Origin: Puccinellia tenuiflora
Taxonomy: Eukaryota > Streptophyta > Magnoliopsida > Poales > Poaceae
Assembly: GCA_012064385.1 (NCBI GenBank)
Contig: QRDG01000529.1
Location: 1,563,898 to 1,627,897 of the forward strand
Direction of reading: 5' to 3'
Length of the DNA stretch: 64,000 nucleotides
The notes beneath the pieces were generated by a model. The model had not been told where the DNA came from, ran no database searches, and saw only the letters and a list, made by a program, of their open reading frames with translations. How positions within the stretch are numbered: position 1 is the first letter of the stretch; each line of letters begins with the position of its first letter. Both the position numbers and the translations under genes were made by a program. Below are positions 58,701 through 64,000 of this stretch, in pieces.

Positions 58701-59515
58701 AATAAAATACCCGTTTTTCACGAAAGGACATTATGCCTTTCACAGTAAAATCCTGATAGATGATGAAGCAGGGCAGTACTAATATTAATTGAAGTTAGAA
58801 TAACTGCTCTAGTTTTGTGAGCTTCAATCCACCGCCTTAAATGAACCATCTAATAATTTACCTGCAAATGATGAAAAAAATTCTGAACCCATTGTTGCCT
58901 GTATAGTATGGAATGATGAATTTCCACGACACGTTGTGTTCGCATCTCTTTTGAAAACAAGAACCCGTGCGACTCTAGTTGGCCCATGCGGCTGTAAGTT
59001 AAATAAGATAACTAATTGTGACTAAAATCTAAGCAACGCTTATAATTACCTCCTGTGTTTAATGATTTTGTTGTCCCCTGACTATTAAAAATTATCGGAG
59101 AGGTTCTGAATTATTATTTTTACTGAATAGGAAAACAAGCTTAGAGACAAGACTGGCTATGAGCACTTAAATGAACCACTCCATTTACTTGTCGAAGCTG
59201 AGTTCCCGGCGGATATAGTTGATGCCCGATTATGCCAAGCTGTGGCCATACTGGAGGATCTTCTCAAACCAGTAGTATGTCCCCTTCTATCTTATCTATG
59301 ATATTCATTTTTTTTTCCTTTGAAGACGGCATGACCTCTCTCGCTAACACTATTATAATTAGGATGAATCCATGGACTACTTCAAGAAGCAACAGCTGAG
59401 AGAGTTGGCAATACTGAATGGCACTCTAAGGGAGGAAAGTTCAAGCCCCCACCTCAGTCCCAGTGTATCACCCCTCAACTCCACCGGGATGAAACGTGTG
59501 AAAACGGGTCGGTGA
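55768..59515 (+). CDS. STAR-family KH-domain RNA-binding protein (SPIN1/QKI-like)
   Basis: Seven exons: 55768-55883, 56416-56501, 57188-57333, 58161-58274, 58382-58498, 59131-59274 and 59363-59515. Borders are GT-AG and phases close to 291 residues, the usual length of plant STAR proteins. A Ser/Pro-rich N-terminus leads to the QUA1-like dimerisation helix ERYIAELLAERQKLVPF. A linker and then the maxi-KH domain follow (about 125-235): KKFIRIDVPAEKYPNFNFVGR, LLGPRGNSLKRVEATTQCRV and IRGRGSVKD, the GxxG-type loop being GPRG. A QUA2-like tail (DYFKKQQLRELAILNG) and a basic end MKRVKTGR finish it. Relatives bind single-stranded RNA and act in splicing or flowering control (rice SPIN1). The first ATG in the leader is used. 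A phase-neutral extra exon may exist at 56635-56679. Confidence 0.95.
56635..56679 (+). other. Candidate 45-nt cassette exon of the STAR/KH gene
   Basis: The segment is bounded by TTGACAG and CG|GTATGA splice consensus. It starts and ends in the same phase as the exon 2-exon 3 junction, and would insert EEVAALLGTIMSDLF after LLNQ without changing downstream frame. The usual family junction joins exon 2 directly to EILRASS, so this would be an alternative form. Confidence 0.35.
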
Positions 59516-61330
59516 TCGTACTTCCGAATATCGATTTGCCCGAGGTGAACAGATTGCAAACCTGGTCTACTGCTGGAAATGACTCCTGATGCATATGATG
59601 GACCAACACGGCTGCCTTCAGGCTTGTCTTGTCGCGATATGTGCTATACTGCAGATATGTCTTTGGATGAATGGTCACTGTGGAAGAAATTTTGTCCCCC
59701 CCGTGGAGTCGGTGCTTGCTGTTTGATCTTAGTAATTACCCGGTGTGTATCTGACTCCTAAATATTAACATTATTGGTTCGAATTAGTTAACGCGGTTGA
59801 TCGGTGGTTGAAGAAATAGTCTTTATTAGTCCTAGACAATAATAAGGTTTTTTTCTGTACAAGAAATAGTTGTAACATGTCAAAGGGTTGATGTTCTTGT
59901 GGACAGCCATGGTTCTCAATAAATTATTTGCATCGGTATATACCTCCATATTTCCCTCACAGTGATCGGTCTGGTAAAAATATGTTAAACGCAAATTTAG
60001 ATGTTTGGTTGCTTGCTGCAAGTTGTTAAGCGGAGCTGAGATGTTTGTTTAAATGGTCGCGATGCGTTTACCAAATGCGCTGAAGTCTGAACTGCTCGTT
60101 CCAAAAAAGGTTCAAACTGCAATACCATGAAGATCGCTCACTTGCCTTCTACTCCCTCCGTTCCATATTATAGACGTTTTAACAAGCTAAAACAGCTAGC
60201 TTGCTAAAACGTATAATATGGGATAGAGGTAGTAGTAAGCCTGTATCGCTGCGTTCTAATCATGATTACTGTCTCACTGTATGCTCATGCAGCAACACGC
60301 AAGCAAATCATTTCATCGTACATGCCTTTATTGGCATGTCTCATTAACTGTGGTATAATGTCCTATGACAAAGTTGCTCCTCCACGGATCCATGATAACT
60401 GCCTGCCATCATTTCATGGCCCCTGTCTTTACTAGAAAATGTTAAAAAATGAGAACAAATCTTGCTCCGAAATAACTCATACCACGGATTCACGTGGGAG
60501 TCAATGTAAAATTTCTGTAGAAATTTATGTAAACCGCAGAATAATAAGTCATGGCAAGCTATTAATTCAATTCAATGGTACATAAAGAAAATTTCTCAAT
60601 TTCGTGTCACAGTCAGTCCTCCTTCTTTTTATCGCATGTCTTGAGAAAGCCAAGTTGGAAATGTAGAAATACTCAAATTTGCAGTTCAGTTGCAAGGACA
60701 TCCAAATTTCGGGTTTTTTTTTTAAAACCTTGGTGCACTTAAAGAGTTAAAGTCTACGGCACATGATTGTCTTCCCTTCATTTCTGATAGAACACTTTGT
60801 TTTCCACTGGCTCCAGTGGAGCTTCTAGTGATCTAGTCCTAATTAGCAAGTCAAGTGCCTTCTTTCTTAAGTAACCGACTGCTGAATTCATTATTAAGCT
60901 TATCATGACATACCGACGAAATGGGAGGGCTTGACAACAGAATTTGCCTTCTACCCTAGCAGAGAATCATTGAGATTTGAGCCTTGCTTAGCCAGGTTGC
61001 ATTTTGCAAGCCAGCATTGGAGTGAGTAGCATATGTTGTCAAGAGTAAACTACAAACAGCGAGTCAGACGGGCAATACAGGGCACCGGTCACACAGTCCA
61101 TGCTAAACAAACATACTATATAAAAGATTTGGAACCACGATCCTGCGGAGTACTTTAATATGATGAAACAGTCAACTACTGATCGCATTATTTGGGATCA
61201 TAACTCATGGCGGGGCTAATCATGCGTTTCTTAATTATAGGGTTAAATATGTGCAGCATCTCAGGAATCACTCAAAACAATCGCTGAGATCACATATGGT
61301 GATATAAACGGGAGTAAGTAATGGCGGATT
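59516..61330. other. Intergenic; 3' flank of STAR/KH gene
   Basis: The first few hundred bases are probably 3' UTR. A Stowaway MITE is at 60152-60232. Nothing else is supported. Confidence 0.45.
60152..60232. mobile_element. Short Stowaway-type MITE
   Basis: CTCCCTCCGTTCCATATTAT at the left and its imperfect inverted copy (ATAATATGGGATAGAGGTAG) at the right enclose a short palindromic centre. TA dinucleotides flank both sides (60150-60151, 60233-60234). 81 bp, non-coding. Confidence 0.9.
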
Positions 61331-61391
61331 TTTTTTTTTTCGAAAGTACCCGGCCTCTGTATCAGAGCAATGCACACAGCCTTGAGTTTGT

Positions 61392-62000
61392 TTAAGCGTT
61401 ATTACAAATCACGGATGGCAAAGCGTGGCAACATGTACCAGCCATCGAAATATCAAAAATAAGCTCAAAGCTATCATAATCATCACAAATGCGATTAGAA
61501 TGCCGCCAACCACCCTGGTTGAAGATACCCGAACGACCGCCATCAACCGAGTGCATCCGAAATCCATATGATCCCGTTGGTCTTCTGGCAGCAAGTAAGT
61601 CCAAAGATGGATCCAGTAAGTAGCCGTGTGAATAACTTTGCGCCATCAACATGGCTCGGTCCAAAGAGGGCACATCCGCAAGTGGTTGAGCCCGTATCCG
61701 ATCGCTTGAACGTACTCCCTCCTTCACAGCGTTCTTGATCCCTCCATATGCCACCACATCCTCCATAGTCGGTCTCTTCCTTTGCTGTGCACCCACGACA
61801 ATGGCTTGAAGTCCAGAGTTAACAGGCGTGAAGGGTGAGCCTCCATGTCCAGCTGCTCCACCAAGAGAGGGACTCAACCCATGATCCAATCTGACCAAAG
61901 GTGATACAGGAACCTCAGCCGACACATTTGGAATCTCCAATGATCTCTCAACTGCAACAACTCTAGCAGCATCCACCTCCATCCGTTGGCAGCTACTCAT
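61392..62000 (-). pseudogene. LINE ORF1, C-terminal part
   Basis: An open frame of 202 codons begins MSSCQRMEVDAARVV and contains SSDRIRAQPLADVPSLDRAML, which resembles the conserved end of plant LINE ORF1 proteins. It is out of frame with the DUF4283 part and runs straight into the 3' end, so ORF2 is deleted. Confidence 0.55.
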
Positions 62001-62326
62001 CAGAACTGGACCACACGAAGGCGTAGGAGACCCCTATCCTGCGGCGAAAGAAAAATCTGTCGGAAACGCTGCCGAGGTTGTGAGATCTCCGGTTCTTGTG
62101 CCGCGGCAGAAAAAGTTGTCGTGACCGCTGCCGATGCAGGCAGAAACTCCTATTCCTCTGCCGCGACAGCCACCACAGTAGGTACCTCGCCCAAAGCTTG
62201 AGTACCTTTGTCAAAAAAAAAAATTCAGAGATCCATTTCCTGGTTTCCTCCATTGATTTACGAACCAAGAGAGAAAAGATCACCCCTTTTGATTTATTGC
62301 ACGATCCATCATTCGAGTTACTCCCA

Positions 62327-62878
62327 TTAGAGCCCGCTGTCCCCCCCAAGGTCCTCAGACACAGCACCCACATCTCCCATTTGAACATCTGAAGGCGCCT
62401 CCTGCACATGTTCTTCCTGACCATCATCATGATCACCATGGTCTTGATCATCATTGTTGTCCAGTTCGTTCCCCATAAGAACATCTAGATCTTCAACATC
62501 TTCCACCTTAAAATGAATCCGATAGAGTCCATCTTTTATGAACACCACCAAATGCTTGGGCACCTTGGTGTAATCAAGGCAACCCACCAGAATCCGAAGG
62601 ACCCCTGTCCTCCTACTGTGTCTCATATCAACTCTTAAAGTTTTGCCTATCAAGGTGCCTATTCCCCACATGGCTAGAAAAACACCAGTGTGACGAGTTG
62701 GAATACCCGAGATGAGCACCCACACCTCAGGCAACAAAAGAAAAGGTTCAGACTTGGCTACCCAGTTATCAAAAGTGAGCTCACAAGTACTGTTTGGTAC
62801 ACGAAAATTGCCAAAGATCTTCAATCTTTCCAGTTCTACTTTTGAAGCGAATTGCACCTTAAAAACATTGTGTCCCAC
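62327..62878 (-). pseudogene. LINE ORF1, DUF4283-like part
   Basis: Contains VGHNVFKVQFASKVELERL, WVLISGIPTRHTG, KTLRVDMRHSRRTG and GCLDYTKVPKHLVVFIKDGLYRIHF, as in the gag-like DUF4283 segment. An in-frame TAG at 62895-62893 separates it from the upstream QLQRLIPTENF segment. An acidic tail ends at 62327. Confidence 0.65.
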
Positions 62879-63163
62879 TTGACGAACATCCCACTAAAAG
62901 TTCTCAGTAGGAATCAGCCGTTGCAACTGAGTTACTATCTGTAGAATGGTGAGCTCTCCTCCTGTAACCGAGAGTTGTGCCACCCTATCGTTTTCCAATT
63001 TCGGTTGGTATGTCTCGGTCTCAACAGACTCGAAGATAATCAACTCTTCATCTCCAGCTCCATACATGATCATCTGAGGCTTAGGAGCAGAGAGGAGTGG
63101 GCAGTCATCGGAGATGTGATCGGCCCCCTCACAGAATTCACCGAACCCAGCGCCCGGGCTATT

Positions 63164-63898
63164 TCAGTCACCACGATAGCTTGGGCTTTCATGTTCAATC
63201 TGCGTCGGCCTACTAGGCGCTACCATCACAGCATCCACCACAGTCTGTACTGGCGCAACCCCCGGTGTCGTCGTTGCCATCTGCTGCGGCACAGCTAGAG
63301 CAGCTCCACTAGCTTTCGCCCCCGCCTGCTGTTGACGATTATTCACTGCCTCGAGCCCATCGGCATTCCTGTCCGCGAGAGTACCACGGCCACCACCAAC
63401 AGGAACATAACTACAGCGCCCCCGATTACCATGACCAAAGTTGCCTCTTCCACGTCCGAAATTAAGAATTGATCCTCGTCCCTCTACACGACGCTGATAA
63501 CACTGGCCACCGACACCATTATCCCGCCGAGCATAATTATTGTTGAAACCTGATCCCATGTTGAAACCTAGACCTCCGTTGAATCCTCCTCTGAACCCAA
63601 CCCCATCGTGATGATTTCCACCTACTCCAGCATTCATCGGCGGTCCTCCCACCCCGCTCGGACCACCAACGTGCGGGTTATTGAAATGACCCCGACCGTA
63701 GTCATCACCATCTCTCGGAGGCGTGCGGCCACCACCGCGACCTGGAGGAAACAGGTAAGTGCGGTTCGGTGGTGGAGCTCTTCCACCTCCATGATTCGCC
63801 ATGATCCCGCCCTCCGGGTGAGGACCAGGAACAAGGGTAGAGGAGGCGGCAGAAGATCTCCAAGTAAACCCTCCGGAAATATATATGTACATGCACAC
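63164..63898 (-). pseudogene. LINE ORF1, Gly/Arg-rich N-terminal part
   Basis: The minus-strand frame is rich in Gly, Arg and Asn (GRGRGNFGHGNRGRCSY), typical of the region before the zinc knuckle in plant LINE ORF1 proteins. It is truncated by a stop at 63164. The next frame carries the damaged knuckle (EFCEGADHISDDC), in which the first cysteine pair is not intact. A likely internal start is MANHGGG. Confidence 0.6.
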
Positions 63899-64000
63899 GT
63901 GGGTACATAACTTTCTTGTCCGTTCAGAGGCTGGTGGATGCTCGTAAAAATGTTCACCGTTTCAAAAATGTTCGCGGGTTCAGAAATTATCCATGGTTAA

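Larger units (their letters stand above)
61331..63898 (-). mobile_element. Non-autonomous LINE carrying ORF1 only
   Basis: On the minus strand the element ends 'gatacagaggccgggtac' plus a poly(A) run (T run 61331-61341), a classic plant L1 3' end. It encodes pieces of ORF1 but no endonuclease, reverse transcriptase or RNase H. The 5' end is not defined; coding-like sequence begins near 63898, close to the window edge. Confidence 0.75.

Overview
This is a nuclear segment of a grass genome, most likely Triticeae or a close Pooideae relative. The evidence is split genes with GT-AG introns and GC-rich first exons, Stowaway MITEs with TA target duplications, a Gypsy LTR starting TGATACGTCTCC with a tRNA-Asp-type primer site, and stacked retrotransposon remnants. 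Nothing bacterial, viral or CRISPR-like was seen.

Layout. 1-5169: a truncated Copia element on the minus strand, holding two insertions of one non-coding LTR family. 5.6-6.3 kb: an intronless AP2/ERF gene. 9.2-11.8 kb: a three-exon plastid-type UPF0301 (YqgE/AlgH) gene on the minus strand, with an apparent one-base frameshift. 12.6-14.4 kb: small repeats and a tRNA gene. 15.1-18.1 kb: a four-exon GDSL esterase/lipase gene (minus). 20-24 kb: a Harbinger-like element, then a LINE remnant split by a 2.57-kb solo LTR. 26.2-28.5 kb: a small two-exon membrane protein gene. 29.9-30.5 kb: an uncharacterised ORF. 32.9-34.4 kb: a retroposon with a 15-bp target duplication. 35.9-38.5 kb: a seven-exon D-lineage MADS-box gene (OsMADS21-like). 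39-48 kb: an LTR plus a complete non-autonomous LTR retrotransposon that hosts a hAT-type MITE. 49.4-51.7 kb: an F-box/LRR gene (minus). 52-55.3 kb: a second Harbinger-like element and other repeats. 55.8-59.5 kb: a STAR/KH RNA-binding protein gene with seven exons and a candidate cassette exon. 61.3-63.9 kb: an ORF1-only LINE (minus).

The genes look like ordinary, functionally unrelated single-copy plant genes: transcription factors, a lipase, an F-box protein, an RNA-binding protein and a plastid protein. They are not an operon or a pathway cluster. Exon boundaries were worked out by hand from splice consensus and reading phase; in every multi-exon gene called with confidence the phases close exactly, apart from the UPF0301 frameshift. 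The points most worth a second look are that frameshift, the phase-neutral 45-nt exon in the STAR gene, an LTR family whose members carry different palindromic repeat arrays, and two similar-sized TWA-target elements with GC-rich cores. I found no convincing new biological system; the novelty lies in these smaller observations.
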